Origin: an uncultured Salinimicrobium sp. | GTDB lineage: Bacteria > Bacteroidota > Bacteroidia > Flavobacteriales > Flavobacteriaceae | Length of the DNA: 64,000 nt | Reading direction: 5' to 3' | NCBI GenBank assembly: GCA_946887075.1 | Contig: CAMPKA010000004.1 | Location: 103,618-167,617, forward strand | In this document: positions 41,714-51,385 of the stretch, piece after piece | How the letters are laid out: the number at the start of each line of letters is the position of its first letter | Numbering within the stretch: position 1 is the first letter of the stretch | Translations under genes and position numbers: made by a program | The notes under the pieces: model-generated | The model's input: the letters and a program-made list of their open reading frames with translations, nothing else | What the model was told of the DNA's origin: nothing | Database searches by the model: none

Positions 41714-43003
41714 TTACCCTCCGAAGTCATCAAATCTGATATTCTCTGGCGGCACTCCGAAATCCTCGGCCATTTTCTCTACAGCCTTGTTCATCAGCGG
41801 CGGCCCACAGAAATAAACCTCTATTTCTTCAGGTTCCTCATGGTGACTCAAATAGTTGTCGATGACCACCTGGTGAATGAATCCTTCGAACCCATCTCCT
41901 TCTCCGTCAAGGCCATCCTTGACTTTCCAGTTATCCTCTTCCAGGGGTTCCGAAAGTGCAATATAGAATTTGAAGTTCGGGAAATCCCTTTCCAAGGCTC
42001 GGAAATGTTCCACATAGAACAATTCTCTCTTGGAACGGCCTCCATACCAGTAGGTCACCTTACGATCAGTCTGCAGCGTACGGAAAAGGTGATACAGGTG
42101 GGAACGCATAGGAGCCATTCCCGCTCCTCCGCCGACATAAAGCATCTCAGCGTCGCTCTCGTTGATAAAGAATTCCCCATAAGGACCGGAGATGGTTACT
42201 TCATCTCCCTCCTTGAGATTAAAGATATAAGAAGAGGCAATTCCAGGGTTCACACTCATCCAGTCATTCTTAGACCGATCCCAGGGTGGTGTTGCCACCC
42301 GGACGTTAAGCATGATCCTTCTTCCTTCCGCAGGATAAGAGGCCATGGAATAGGCCCGCTCAACTGTTTCCGGATTCTTCATCACCAGGGGCCACAAATT
42401 GAATTTATCCCACTCCAGCTTGAATTTCTCTGGCTCTCCCGGGTGTTCCTCCGGATGAGCTGTGATATCAATATTCTCATATTTGATCTCACATTTGGGG
42501 ACTTCAATCTGAATATATCCCCCCGCTTTATAGTCCATATCTTCGGGGATCTCCACGACGAACTCCTTGATAAAGGAAGCGACATTATAGTTGCTCACTA
42601 CTTTGGCCTTCCACTTCTTGATTCCGAATACCTCTTCAGGGATCTGAATTTTCATATCCTGTTTTACCTTGACCTGGCATCCAAGTCTCCAGCCGTCAGC
42701 GATCTGTTTTCTGGTAAAATGCGGCGCTTCCGTTGGCAGAATAGTCCCACCACCATCTTTTACGATACATTTACACTCGGCGCAGGTCCCGCCACCACCA
42801 CAGGCAGAGGGAAGAAACACCTTTTGTTCTCCAAGGGTGGATAGAAGGGTGCCCCCTGATCCGACCTCCAGATCCCGTTTTCCGTTTATCGTGATCTTCA
42901 CTGGACCAGACGGAATCAGTTTCGCCTTGGCCGATAAAAGTATCCCGACCAGGAGAACGATAAGGATTAAGAATACGACTACACTTGCTACAATAACCTC
43001 CAT
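41714..43003 (-). CDS. nqrF: Na+-translocating NADH:quinone reductase subunit F
   Basis: NqrF takes electrons from NADH. The 429-residue protein starts with a membrane helix ([21 protein letters not shown]), then a ferredoxin domain with cluster cysteines C68, C74, C77 and C109. The FAD-binding RAYSMASYP motif is followed by the NADH-binding [15 protein letters not shown] and the C-terminal [12 protein letters not shown], ending in DDFGG. It is the last gene of the nqr set, 10 bases after nqrE. Confidence 0.97.
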   Translation of the reverse strand: MEVIVASVVVFLILIVLLVGILLSAKAKLIPSGPVKITINGKRDLEVGSGGTLLSTLGEQKVFLPSACGGGGTCAECKCIVKDGGGTILPTEAPHFTRKQIADGWRLGCQVKVKQDMKIQIPEEVFGIKKWKAKVVSNYNVASFIKEFVVEIPEDMDYKAGGYIQIEVPKCEIKYENIDITAHPEEHPGEPEKFKLEWDKFNLWPLVMKNPETVERAYSMASYPAEGRRIMLNVRVATPPWDRSKNDWMSVNPGIASSYIFNLKEGDEVTISGPYGEFFINESDAEMLYVGGGAGMAPMRSHLYHLFRTLQTDRKVTYWYGGRSKRELFYVEHFRALERDFPNFKFYIALSEPLEEDNWKVKDGLDGEGDGFEGFIHQVVIDNYLSHHEEPEEIEVYFCGPPLMNKAVEKMAEDFGVPPENIRFDDFGG

Positions 43004-43013
43004 AACTTCTTTC

Positions 43014-43628
43014 CTAAATTTTGATTCCCATAAAGCTCATGAAACCCAGAGCCATGAGGCCGGTGATAATAAAAGTGATCCCTATTCCTTTTAAGGGTGC
43101 GGGCACATTGGAATATGCCATTTTCTCCCGAATAGCGGCAAGACCAACAATGGCAAGGAACCAGCCCACTCCGCTCCCCAACCCATAAGTGATCGCAAGG
43201 CTGACATTGGAGAAATCCTTTTGTTGCATGAAGAGGGCGCCACCCAAAATGGCGCAATTCACCGCGATCAAAGGAAGAAAAATTCCCAGGGCGCCGTAGA
43301 GGGCAGGGGCAAAACGCTCCACCACCATTTCTACAAGCTGTACCATTGCAGCGATTACGGCTATAAACATGATCAGGCTAAGAAAACTCAGGTCGATGTC
43401 AGCATATTCCGCTCCCAACCATTCTAATGCCCCGGGCCGGAGCAGATAATTGTCAAGCAGGTAGTTGATAGGCACGGTCATTCCCAGAACGAAGACTACA
43501 GCAGCACCGAGTCCCACAGCGTTCTTAACCGTTTTAGAAATCGCCAGATAGGAACACATCCCCAGAAAATATGCAAAGATCATATTCTCGATAAAGATGC
43601 TTCTGACAAACAGATTCACATATTCCAT
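43014..43628 (-). CDS. nqrE: Na+-translocating NADH:quinone reductase subunit E
   Basis: A 204-residue integral membrane subunit with six spans. It shares the Nqr/Rnf E-subunit signatures [17 protein letters not shown] ([15 protein letters not shown]), [14 protein letters not shown] and [11 protein letters not shown], with conserved cysteines that in other species hold the intramembrane iron centre with NqrD. The length is standard. It follows nqrD by 10 bases. Confidence 0.97.
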   Translation of the reverse strand: MEYVNLFVRSIFIENMIFAYFLGMCSYLAISKTVKNAVGLGAAVVFVLGMTVPINYLLDNYLLRPGALEWLGAEYADIDLSFLSLIMFIAVIAAMVQLVEMVVERFAPALYGALGIFLPLIAVNCAILGGALFMQQKDFSNVSLAITYGLGSGVGWFLAIVGLAAIREKMAYSNVPAPLKGIGITFIITGLMALGFMSFMGIKI

Positions 43629-43638
43629 AACTGATTTT

Positions 43639-44403
43639 TTAAGCTTCTATTAGTTTCCGGTTTCTGGACCTCTGAACCCAGATAATGATTCCAACGACGA
43701 TCAGGGCCATCGGGGAGAGCAGCATCAAGCCATTGTTTTCATAGCCAAGTGCATATAGGCCGGTAGACTCTGCAAGCGTAGCGCCCTTATGTCCAAGAAT
43801 TTCATATCCAAAAAGTTTACCGGATCCTAAGAGTTCCCTGAAGAAGGCGACGATGATCAGAATGAGGCCGTAACCTGCAGCATTTCCGATCCCATCCAGA
43901 AAGGATTTGTAAACGCCGTTCCCAAGGGCAAATGCCTCAAGTCTTCCCATCACGATACAGTTCGTGATGATCAGACCGATAAAGACCGACAGTTGTTTGC
44001 TCACATCATAGGCATAGGCCCGCAGTACCTGATCAACCAACGCTACCAATGCCGCTACAACGACAAGCTGTACGATGATCCTGATCCGGTTCGGAATCAA
44101 ATTCCTCAAGGCCGAGATGATCATATTGCTGAAAGCCATTACCGCCATTACGGCGATAGCCATCACCACGGCAGGCTCCAGCTGGACGGTGATTGCCAGG
44201 GCGGAGCAAATTCCAAGTACCTGGACGGTAATCGGGTTATTGTCGTTAAGCGGATCCGTGATCAGCTTCCTGTTTGCCTTCGATAAAAAATGTTCTCGCT
44301 CTTCAGAGTCGGACAGGAAAAGCACCATAGCATTTTTCCTCTCCTGCTCTTCCTCATTGGACCGAACCTTCTGGTTGGCCTTATCTTTTGTTTCCTTTGC
44401 CAT
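43639..44403 (-). CDS. nqrD: Na+-translocating NADH:quinone reductase subunit D, with N-terminal extension
   Basis: A 254-residue six-span subunit. The core ([80 protein letters not shown]) is normal NqrD. About 45 residues of charged sequence precede it ([24 protein letters not shown]..., [14 protein letters not shown]), longer than typical NqrD of about 210. The start at 44403 follows nqrC by 5 bases and so is likely, although a Met at position 26 is an alternative. Confidence 0.95.
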   Translation of the reverse strand: MAKETKDKANQKVRSNEEEQERKNAMVLFLSDSEEREHFLSKANRKLITDPLNDNNPITVQVLGICSALAITVQLEPAVVMAIAVMAVMAFSNMIISALRNLIPNRIRIIVQLVVVAALVALVDQVLRAYAYDVSKQLSVFIGLIITNCIVMGRLEAFALGNGVYKSFLDGIGNAAGYGLILIIVAFFRELLGSGKLFGYEILGHKGATLAESTGLYALGYENNGLMLLSPMALIVVGIIIWVQRSRNRKLIEA

Positions 44404-44408
44404 AATCC

Positions 44409-45152
44409 TTAATTATTTGCAATGTTAACATCGGTTTCCTTTTTGAAATAAGGCAGGTAATGACGAAGCCTTTCCGAGATCATGTTCGATACGCCATTCC
44501 CGGTGATCGTCGCGCCTGAAATAGCATCCACTTTATTGTCGTCCTTTGCTGAACCTCCCTGGTATCCTTTTACCACTGAAACCCCTACGAAGTTTCCATC
44601 CTCATCGAAGATTCGTTCTTCATCAAACCTGTGCCTGAACCATTCCTGGGTAATCTCGGCCCCAAGTCCGGGAGTCTCACCCAAGTGGTCAAAGACAGCT
44701 CCTTTGATTGTATTTACATCATCCTTAAGGGCGATATACCCGAAGATGGCATTCCAGAGCCCAGCGCCCCGAAGCGGAATGATATAGTATTTCTCCCCTT
44801 CCACCTCAGCGATATAGAGCGGGAAATTCTGCTCTTCAACGGGCTTGTTGAGTTCTTTAGCCAAATCCACATCAAAGGCCTTCACATCTTCCTTTACCTC
44901 CCCCTGGTTATCCAGAACGATTTGCTCCTGTATATACTGGTTAAAGAGTTTTTCGGCACCAGCCCGATCAGTTTCAATACCAACTGTAGCCAGGATGTTC
45001 TGCATCTTTTCCTGCCGGATATTTTCATACTGCAGTGGCTGAAGGGAAGTGGCCGCGTATGCCAGAACAACTCCTACCACCACCACCATGATCACAGAGA
45101 AAATGAAGGTGTATGAATTTGTATTGGTTTTATTTACTGTTTTTTCTTCCAT
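44409..45152 (-). CDS. nqrC: Na+-translocating NADH:quinone reductase subunit C
   Basis: NqrC holds a covalent FMN in the periplasm. The 247-residue protein has an N-terminal membrane anchor ([20 protein letters not shown]) and the flavinylation motif DAISGAT with acceptor T215, followed by TGNGVSNMI. It is 2 bases after nqrB in the transcript. The FMN would be attached by the ApbE encoded about 4 kb downstream. Confidence 0.97.
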   Translation of the reverse strand: MEEKTVNKTNTNSYTFIFSVIMVVVVGVVLAYAATSLQPLQYENIRQEKMQNILATVGIETDRAGAEKLFNQYIQEQIVLDNQGEVKEDVKAFDVDLAKELNKPVEEQNFPLYIAEVEGEKYYIIPLRGAGLWNAIFGYIALKDDVNTIKGAVFDHLGETPGLGAEITQEWFRHRFDEERIFDEDGNFVGVSVVKGYQGGSAKDDNKVDAISGATITGNGVSNMISERLRHYLPYFKKETDVNIANN

Positions 45153-45154
45153 GG

Positions 45155-46339
45155 TTAAACAACAGTTTTTACTTGAGGATTAATTCCATCCTTTGCTCTT
45201 TTTATCCTGCGCTTGATATTCCCCTGGATCACGTAATGATCGATTGTGGGAGCAAAGACGTTCATCAAGAGGATGGCAAGCATGACGCCTTCTGGATAGG
45301 CAGGGTTGAATACCCGGATCATGATAGAGAAAAACCCGATAAGAAAACCGTAGATCCATTTTCCCTTAAAAGTCTGGGCAGCAGATACTGGATCCGTTGC
45401 CATGTATACGATTCCAAACATCAGTCCCCCTGCCAAAAGGTGTTTATACCACGGGAAGTTAGTCAGGGCACTGCCCTCTATCCCGATAATTGGAAGCGCG
45501 TTGAAGATCAGGCCCATTACGGAAGCCCCTATCACAGCACTGATCATAATCCTCCAGCTTCCCACTTTTGTAAAGATAAGAAATAATGCTCCAAGAAGAA
45601 TGAGTGCAGCCGAGGTTTCCCCGACTGATCCGGGGATGAGTCCAAAAAACATATCAGAGGCGCTAAAGACCACTTCCTCCTCCGCAGCCAATGTTCCAAG
45701 AATAGTTTCCCCTGAAACTGCGTCGAGATCCGAGGCATTCATTACCCATACGCTATTCCCAGACATGTAGGTCGGGTAAGCAAAAAAAGCAAAGGCTCTG
45801 GCAGTGAGCGCTGGGTTGAGAATATTCATGCCTGTACCTCCAAAAGCCTCCTTTCCGATTACAACCGCAAAAACGACTGACACGGCTAACATCCACAGCG
45901 GTAGCCCCACAGGCATGATCATCGGAATGAGAAGTCCGGTAACCAGATAACCTTCATTGACCTCGTGACCTCTGAAAACCGCAAAGCCAAATTCGATCCC
46001 AAGCCCCACTGCATAAGAAACGATAATCATCGGGAGGATTTCCATGGCTCCTAATCCAAAGGCCTCCCAGAAATCCACTTCAGGTTGTACCTGTCTCAGA
46101 TACTGATAACCGGTATTCCACATACTGAACAACAAAACGGGTATCAATGCAATGACCACTGTGATCATCACCCGTTTCAGGTCCACTGCGTCCCGGATAT
46201 GCGAACCCTTGTGAGTGGTTTCATTAGGTGTATAGAGAAAAGTGTCGAGCGCATTTATCGCGGGTGCGAAGCGTTCCAGCTTCTTACCTTTGGCGAAAGG
46301 CTCCTTGAATTTGTCTAATCTTTGTCTAATCCATTCCAT
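45155..46339 (-). CDS. nqrB: Na+-translocating NADH:quinone reductase subunit B
   Basis: A 394-residue subunit of the sodium pump with about 10 membrane spans. The N-terminus KFAPAINALDTFLY and FGGTGMNILNPALTARAFAFFAYP, and the C-terminal GGLMFGIVYMATDPVSAAQT and MRVFNPAYPEGVMLAILLMN segments, are typical. The expected flavinylation site is DAVSGET with acceptor T212, where the common motif is SGAT. NqrB also carries riboflavin and the quinone site. It lies 10 bases after nqrA. Confidence 0.96.
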   Translation of the reverse strand: MEWIRQRLDKFKEPFAKGKKLERFAPAINALDTFLYTPNETTHKGSHIRDAVDLKRVMITVVIALIPVLLFSMWNTGYQYLRQVQPEVDFWEAFGLGAMEILPMIIVSYAVGLGIEFGFAVFRGHEVNEGYLVTGLLIPMIMPVGLPLWMLAVSVVFAVVIGKEAFGGTGMNILNPALTARAFAFFAYPTYMSGNSVWVMNASDLDAVSGETILGTLAAEEEVVFSASDMFFGLIPGSVGETSAALILLGALFLIFTKVGSWRIMISAVIGASVMGLIFNALPIIGIEGSALTNFPWYKHLLAGGLMFGIVYMATDPVSAAQTFKGKWIYGFLIGFFSIMIRVFNPAYPEGVMLAILLMNVFAPTIDHYVIQGNIKRRIKRAKDGINPQVKTVV

Positions 46340-46349
46340 AATACACTGT

Positions 46350-47690
46350 TTATCCTACTTCGGTGATCATTAAATCCAGTCCCAGCCTGATTACTTCCTG
46401 GGCCTCCAGTTTAGAGGTGTTCACATAGTCGATCAGAGCAAAGTCCTCAGGGGCCACCTCATAGATTCCGAGGTTCTCCATTTTTTCTATGTCCCCGGCC
46501 ATACAAGCCTTAAGTAACTGCATGGGATAGATATCCATCGGGAAAACTTCCTCCATTTCCCCTGTAACCACCAATGCCCTTTCCTCTCCATTTAGGTTGG
46601 TGTTGACTACGTACTTCTTTTTAGGAAAGAGCCAGGACAAGGATGTCCTTGATCTGGAAGGAATATTATTGTAGGTAAAGGGCAACCAACCGAACATCCG
46701 ATACTTGTTCCCTTCCGGAATCAGGGTGAGTTCGTTGGGATAGAACCCGAGGTATTGGCCATTGCTCAGCTGCTGACCGGTGAAGACATCTCCGGAAATT
46801 ATCCTGGTCTTCTTGTCATCCACAGTTCCAATGATATCTGAAATTTGAGCTCCGATCCTGGTCTGGTAGTATTTCCTGTCGACCGCTTCACTTCCAGCCA
46901 CGGCTACTGTTCTGACTGGATTGTATCGGCCAGTCAGAAATAATTCTCCGATGGTAGCCACGTCTTCTGGATTTACCGTCCATACCCTCTCCCCTTGGTT
47001 GATAGGATCGATATTATGGATCTGGACCCCCACATTACTGGCGGGGTGAGGACCCCAGACGCGGTGCATCTCGACATTTCCTATCCCATCAAACGTGGTA
47101 TCCCCTGCCTGAACGCTGAGATGAACCTTTGGGGCCAGCCTGGACAGCGCATTTAAACCCGCCTGGAAAGCCTCCAAGCGATCCTTTAGAATAAAGGATA
47201 TATCCGCGGCCAGGGGCGCGGTATTAAATGCTGACACAAAAATTGCTTTCGGGGAATCCTTGGGATCAGCCACGATATCATAGGGCCTCTGAATAATAAA
47301 GGCACCGCAACCGCTCTCATAGATCCTTTTCTTCACAACCTCCCCGTCTTCTTTCAGGGGGTCCAGGACATCGAATTGACGAAAGGTATCCTGGGGGTCC
47401 GCCTCAATGACCACCTCCATCACCCTTCGTTTCTCTGCTCTTTTGATCTCTAAAAGCGTTCCGCTTACCGGAGAGGTGAAGCTTACTTCACCCGTATACT
47501 TGGAATAAAAGAGCTCATCTCCGGCCTGCACCTTTGCGCCTTCTTTCAATACCATTTTAGGAACTACGGCATGGAAATCTGGAGGTTTTATGGCGTAGGT
47601 CCGGGATCTCGGTGCCTGTACCATTTCCTTCTCCGTCTCCCCTTTAAGCCGAAGCTTAAGCCCTCGTCTGATTCTAATGTCGTTTGACAT
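46350..47690 (-). CDS. nqrA: Na+-translocating NADH:quinone reductase subunit A
   Basis: A 446-residue cytoplasmic subunit starting at ATG 47690 (MSNDIRIRRGLKLRLKGE). It has a lipoyl-like domain (VPKMVLKEGAKVQAGDELFYSK, SPVSGTLLEI), and then a domain with PKVHLSVQAGD and HNIDPINQGERVWTVNPEDV typical of NqrA. The frame is open upstream to 47756, but those codons contain the promoter. It leads the operon nqrA-B-C-D-E-F. Confidence 0.96.
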   Translation of the reverse strand: MSNDIRIRRGLKLRLKGETEKEMVQAPRSRTYAIKPPDFHAVVPKMVLKEGAKVQAGDELFYSKYTGEVSFTSPVSGTLLEIKRAEKRRVMEVVIEADPQDTFRQFDVLDPLKEDGEVVKKRIYESGCGAFIIQRPYDIVADPKDSPKAIFVSAFNTAPLAADISFILKDRLEAFQAGLNALSRLAPKVHLSVQAGDTTFDGIGNVEMHRVWGPHPASNVGVQIHNIDPINQGERVWTVNPEDVATIGELFLTGRYNPVRTVAVAGSEAVDRKYYQTRIGAQISDIIGTVDDKKTRIISGDVFTGQQLSNGQYLGFYPNELTLIPEGNKYRMFGWLPFTYNNIPSRSRTSLSWLFPKKKYVVNTNLNGEERALVVTGEMEEVFPMDIYPMQLLKACMAGDIEKMENLGIYEVAPEDFALIDYVNTSKLEAQEVIRLGLDLMITEVG

Positions 47691-47723
47691 GGGATGGGTT
47701 GTTAAATTCTGTTTAAAATCGTG

Positions 47724-47756
47724 CAAATTTATGCATTTTCGAACCACACTTCCCAA
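47724..47756 (-). promoter_or_regulatory. Promoter of the nqr operon
   Basis: On the minus strand TTG (47754-47756) and TAAATTTG (47724-47731) are separated by 22 bases; the -7 element is a perfect match. Transcription begins around 47717, with a leader of about 27 bases before nqrA. Confidence 0.7.
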
Positions 47757-47834
47757 TAAAAAAGATTTAATTTCCCCCGCGTCCCTGTTAAAAACAATCC
47801 CCTTTTTTAGTACCTTTAAATTTTAATTCTGCCA

Positions 47835-49085
47835 ATGAAGGCCATCCATCCGCTACTCTTTTTACTATTGTTTCCGATCCTCGCTTCCCGCGGCCAGGCA
47901 GTCGAAGTCCCCCCGCCGAATTATATTCGCACCGTGATCTTTACCGGTAGTGAACCTATTGACGGGGTTCCCATTGTGCCTTTGGGAGAATCGCTCTTTT
48001 TGAGCTTTGATGACATCATCGGAGACGAAGCCAATTACTATTATACAATCGAGCATTTCAACTATGACTGGACCCCCTCCCCTCTGGCAAAATCGGAATA
48101 CCTGGAAGGCTTCGATGATGTTCGGATCAATGATTACAACAACTCCTATAACACGTTGCAGCTGTATTCCCATTATGAGCTCCGGATCCCAAATGAAGAT
48201 ACACGGGGTCTGAAGGTTTCCGGAAACTATTTGCTCAAGATCTTCAATGAAAACGAGGAGCTTGTATTTTCAAGAAAATTCGTGATATACGAACCCTTGA
48301 CCACAGTGGAGGTTTCAATAAAGAGAAGCCGGGATGTCCAGCTGATCCAAAGCAGACAGGTGGTGAATTTTGAGGTTAATTCCCCGGATTTTATCATTCG
48401 GAATCCTGAAAACTCGGTTTGGGCGGTAATTCTTCAGAATGAGAATCTGAAAACCGCGATTTATAATATTGAGCCGCAATACCACATGGGAAATTCCCTG
48501 GTGTATAAATATGATGAGCTGACCTCTTTCTGGGCAGGCAATGAATATCTCAATTTCGACAGCAAAGACCTCCGGGCCGCTACGGTTGATATTCAGTACA
48601 TCGAGGTGGAGGATCTTTATCACCACTATTTGTTTCCAGATCCAATCCGGGCTTTTGAACCCTATACGTATAATCCTGACATCAATGGAAAATTCGTAGT
48701 TCGTGCGCTCCAGGTTGAGGATCCACAAATTGAGGCGGGTTACGTCTGGACCCATTTTTCCCTTCCTGCTCCTGAAGCTTTCGAGGGAGGGGAAGTCCAT
48801 CTCTACGGCCAGTTCAATAATTTCGTCCTCGACCAGACCACACGGTTGGAATACGATCCCGTTGCCGGGGCTTATACTACAGCCAGGCTCTTTAAACAGG
48901 GGTATTACGACTATAAGTATGTCTTCCTGAGAAATGACGGGATCCTGGATGAAGGTTTCATAAGTGGGAATTTTGTCGACACGGAAAACGAGTATACCGT
49001 ATTGATCTACTATCTTCCCCCTGGGGGACGGTACGCCCGGGTAATCGGGATGGGAACCGGCAGTTCCACGGAAATTACCAACTAA
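47835..49085 (+). CDS. Type IX secretion system plug-type protein (DUF5103)
   Basis: A 416-residue exported protein with a signal peptide (MKAIHPLLFLLLFPILAS). It is a beta-sandwich protein rich in Tyr and Asn, with ANYYYTIEHFNYDWTPSPLAKSEYLEGF near residue 65 and GQFNNFVLDQTTRLEYDP further on. The features match DUF5103, which includes the plug protein of the T9SS SprA translocon. The window also contains T9SS cargo, so a secretion role fits. It lies 18 bases before the DUF3667 gene. Confidence 0.85.
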   Translation: MKAIHPLLFLLLFPILASRGQAVEVPPPNYIRTVIFTGSEPIDGVPIVPLGESLFLSFDDIIGDEANYYYTIEHFNYDWTPSPLAKSEYLEGFDDVRINDYNNSYNTLQLYSHYELRIPNEDTRGLKVSGNYLLKIFNENEELVFSRKFVIYEPLTTVEVSIKRSRDVQLIQSRQVVNFEVNSPDFIIRNPENSVWAVILQNENLKTAIYNIEPQYHMGNSLVYKYDELTSFWAGNEYLNFDSKDLRAATVDIQYIEVEDLYHHYLFPDPIRAFEPYTYNPDINGKFVVRALQVEDPQIEAGYVWTHFSLPAPEAFEGGEVHLYGQFNNFVLDQTTRLEYDPVAGAYTTARLFKQGYYDYKYVFLRNDGILDEGFISGNFVDTENEYTVLIYYLPPGGRYARVIGMGTGSSTEITN

Positions 49086-49103
49086 GGAACGGAACCCCGG
49101 CCA

Positions 49104-50162
49104 ATGAAGAAGGAACGACATTTGCTCAAGTATCGCAGTACCCGGTGTCTGAATTGTGAACATCCCCTGGACATCAGCGATCAGTTCTGTCCGAACTGCA
49201 GCCAACTCAACAGTACCAAAAGGCTATCCTTCCACGATTTTTTCAACGAATTCTTTGCAGGAATCTTCGCCTATGACTCCAGGTTGTACCGGACTCTCGG
49301 GGTACTGCTTTTTCGTCCGGGAAAAATTTCCAAGGATTATATCGAAGGAAAAAGGGTTCGCTATGCCAACCCTTACCGGTTTTATCTTTCCGCCTCGATC
49401 ATTTTTTTCCTAGTCTGGAGCCTGACCCATAGCATCGAACCTTCTGGGGGTCCCATGCGAGACATGACTGCGGAGGATCGGGCCGAGGCCGATTCCCTGA
49501 TTCGAATAGAAAGAGAGAAGAATCCTCAGCTTGACATTATTCTCCCGCCTCTTCCTGCAGTTGATTCCGTAAAAACATATCCCCCTGAAGCCGAATTTGA
49601 CAGCCTTCCACTTTGGGAATCCAGCATGGAAAAAGGAAATGTCTTTATGGACTTTTACGAAGAAACCGATATCCGAAATCCGACGCTTGCCCTGGACAGC
49701 CTGAAGTACCGGGACTCCGGCTTTAACCACTGGTTGTATAAGAAAAGCGTGGATATCAAAAGGTTCAGCAGTGATCAGGATCTTTTTTGGAGTTTCTTTC
49801 TCGGAAAGGTCCCCTTCATCATTTTCTTCTATTTACCTGTTTTCGCCCTGTTTATCTGGCTGCTTTACCTGAGAAGACCCTTTACCTATATGGAACACTT
49901 GATCTTCACCTTCCACAATCAGACGACCTGGTTTGTGCTCTTCGGAGTCGCCATTCACCTTGACCTTTTGTTTGGTACCAGTATTTTGACCTGGATTGCA
50001 GCTATCACCTTTCTGGTGTATTTATACAAGGCATTCAGAATCTTCTATGGACAGAGCAGAGTTAAAACCCTTTTAAAATTTATAATTGTCAATATTATAT
50101 TCTTATTTTTAGCACTGATTGCAGCCGTCTTTTCTCTGGCTGCATCTTTTGCGATCTATTAA
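49104..50162 (+). CDS. DUF3667 membrane protein with N-terminal zinc ribbon
   Basis: This 352-residue protein starts with a zinc ribbon (C15, C18, C29, C32). An amphipathic segment RLSFHDFFNEFFAGIF and the DUF3667 signature RPGKISKDYIEGKRVRYANPYRFYLSAS follow. About five membrane helices are spread over the protein, with a polar domain between the first and second. Function unknown. It is one base upstream of apaG, so these genes are coupled. Confidence 0.87.
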   Translation: MKKERHLLKYRSTRCLNCEHPLDISDQFCPNCSQLNSTKRLSFHDFFNEFFAGIFAYDSRLYRTLGVLLFRPGKISKDYIEGKRVRYANPYRFYLSASIIFFLVWSLTHSIEPSGGPMRDMTAEDRAEADSLIRIEREKNPQLDIILPPLPAVDSVKTYPPEAEFDSLPLWESSMEKGNVFMDFYEETDIRNPTLALDSLKYRDSGFNHWLYKKSVDIKRFSSDQDLFWSFFLGKVPFIIFFYLPVFALFIWLLYLRRPFTYMEHLIFTFHNQTTWFVLFGVAIHLDLLFGTSILTWIAAITFLVYLYKAFRIFYGQSRVKTLLKFIIVNIIFLFLALIAAVFSLAASFAIY

Positions 50163-50163
50163 G

Positions 50164-50550
50164 ATGATACAACAGGTAACCAGAGGCATCAAGATCTCCA
50201 TCGAAACCAATTTCGAAGGGACCTTCTATAAGAATTATAGGGTCCATTTTGCTTTTGGCTACAGAATTACGATCGAAAACCAGAGCAAGGATTCCGTCCA
50301 GCTGACCTCCAGATTCTGGCGAATCAAGGATGCCCTGAACAAAACCGAGATCGTAGAGGGGGAAGGGGTTATAGGCAAGAAACCCGTGCTCAAGCCGGGA
50401 GAATCCCATACTTATAAAAGCGGATGCCTCCTAACCTCCCCATTCGGAGCCATGAGTGGCTTTTACAGCATGATCAATTTCACCTCAACCAGAAAATTCA
50501 GGGTTTCAATCCCCTCTTTCAAACTCAGTGCACCCTTTGCGCTGAACTAG
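50164..50550 (+). CDS. apaG: ApaG-domain protein
   Basis: A 128-residue single ApaG domain (immunoglobulin-like fold): IKISIETNF, FAFGYRITIENQSKDSVQLTSRFWRI, VEGEGVIGKKPVLKPGESHTYKSGC and GAMSGFYSMI are all family signatures. ApaG is associated with magnesium/cobalt tolerance and protein interactions; the mechanism is not settled. The ATG at 50164 begins one base after the DUF3667 stop. Confidence 0.95.
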   Translation: MIQQVTRGIKISIETNFEGTFYKNYRVHFAFGYRITIENQSKDSVQLTSRFWRIKDALNKTEIVEGEGVIGKKPVLKPGESHTYKSGCLLTSPFGAMSGFYSMINFTSTRKFRVSIPSFKLSAPFALN

Positions 50551-50554
50551 CACA

Positions 50555-51286
50555 TTATCCTGAAATTGGTCTGACATCATCGGAGAGAAGCATGAGGCTT
50601 TCCTGATGGGTTTGCAAGTCCCGGTAAAAAAATTCAATCTTTCCCTGCTGGAGCCCGATCTGTGATATACTTCTGGTTCGGACGAATTCCCGGTCCATCA
50701 CCAGGGCATTCCAAGGATCTTCAATGCCGGCAGATTCATGAAATTCGAGCAGGGAAGAAGGACCGGGCATCTTTTTTTCAAAACGTTCCTTAAACATCAG
50801 CTTACGCTTCTCTCTGACCTCTGGCTCGTACAAAGGGGATGACGACCATATATGGGAGCGGATTGGAAGCCTTTTGAAATGTCTTCTCCTGCCATCCCAC
50901 ACCAGCTCGAAAAACCGAAGATCTGATTGCCACTCCACAGTAACCAGCGTAAACGGTTCCACTCCCTGGAGGTCTGTTTTCAAAACCGCGGCTTCAAAAT
51001 CAATGGCCAAAAGAAGCTCCTTCACCACTACTCCCCTGCTCATACGGTAGGGAACCTCCCGCTCGTGTTTGGAAAATCCCCCGTTCAGAAGACACAGGAG
51101 CCGTTTTCTTTGGCTTATCCCCAACCAGGTACCCCCGGCCTCCATATCTTTGGGATATACCAACCGGACTCCATCCTCCAGGTACAATTGTGGAGGAAGC
51201 GTTTCTCTTTGCGGTGCTTCATCACGATTCGAAGTTAGCACGAAAGTGCCTTTTTCTTTCAGGGGAACAAGGGTAACCGTACACAT
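50555..51286 (-). CDS. NRDE/TANGO2-family protein
   Basis: A 243-residue protein that begins MCTVTLVP and has the TSNRDE motif at about 18-23, the hallmark of the NRDE family (TANGO2). Further matches are GGTWLGIS, LLNGG and FTLVTVEW. An N-terminal nucleophile-hydrolase-like fold is plausible, with C2 becoming the N-terminus. The role of bacterial members is not known; the human relative affects haem and lipid handling. It diverges from pruA. Confidence 0.9.
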   Translation of the reverse strand: MCTVTLVPLKEKGTFVLTSNRDEAPQRETLPPQLYLEDGVRLVYPKDMEAGGTWLGISQRKRLLCLLNGGFSKHEREVPYRMSRGVVVKELLLAIDFEAAVLKTDLQGVEPFTLVTVEWQSDLRFFELVWDGRRRHFKRLPIRSHIWSSSPLYEPEVREKRKLMFKERFEKKMPGPSSLLEFHESAGIEDPWNALVMDREFVRTRSISQIGLQQGKIEFFYRDLQTHQESLMLLSDDVRPISG

Positions 51287-51385
51287 ATTGTAAAGTTCGC
51301 GCTTTTTCGAGATTCCGGAATAATCCTTTTAATTTTTTTACCTTTACGATCCGCAATTAAAAACTTCAAAAAATCGTAACGCAAT

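Noticed and set aside
41840..42844. 334-codon open frame antisense to nqrF
   Set aside because: It lies wholly inside a certain gene on the opposite strand, shows no recognisable motif, and arises from codon bias of nqrF.
48315..49205. 296-codon open frame antisense to the T9SS plug-type gene
   Set aside because: It shadows a gene with a clear signal peptide and family match; the translated sequence is low in any conserved pattern.
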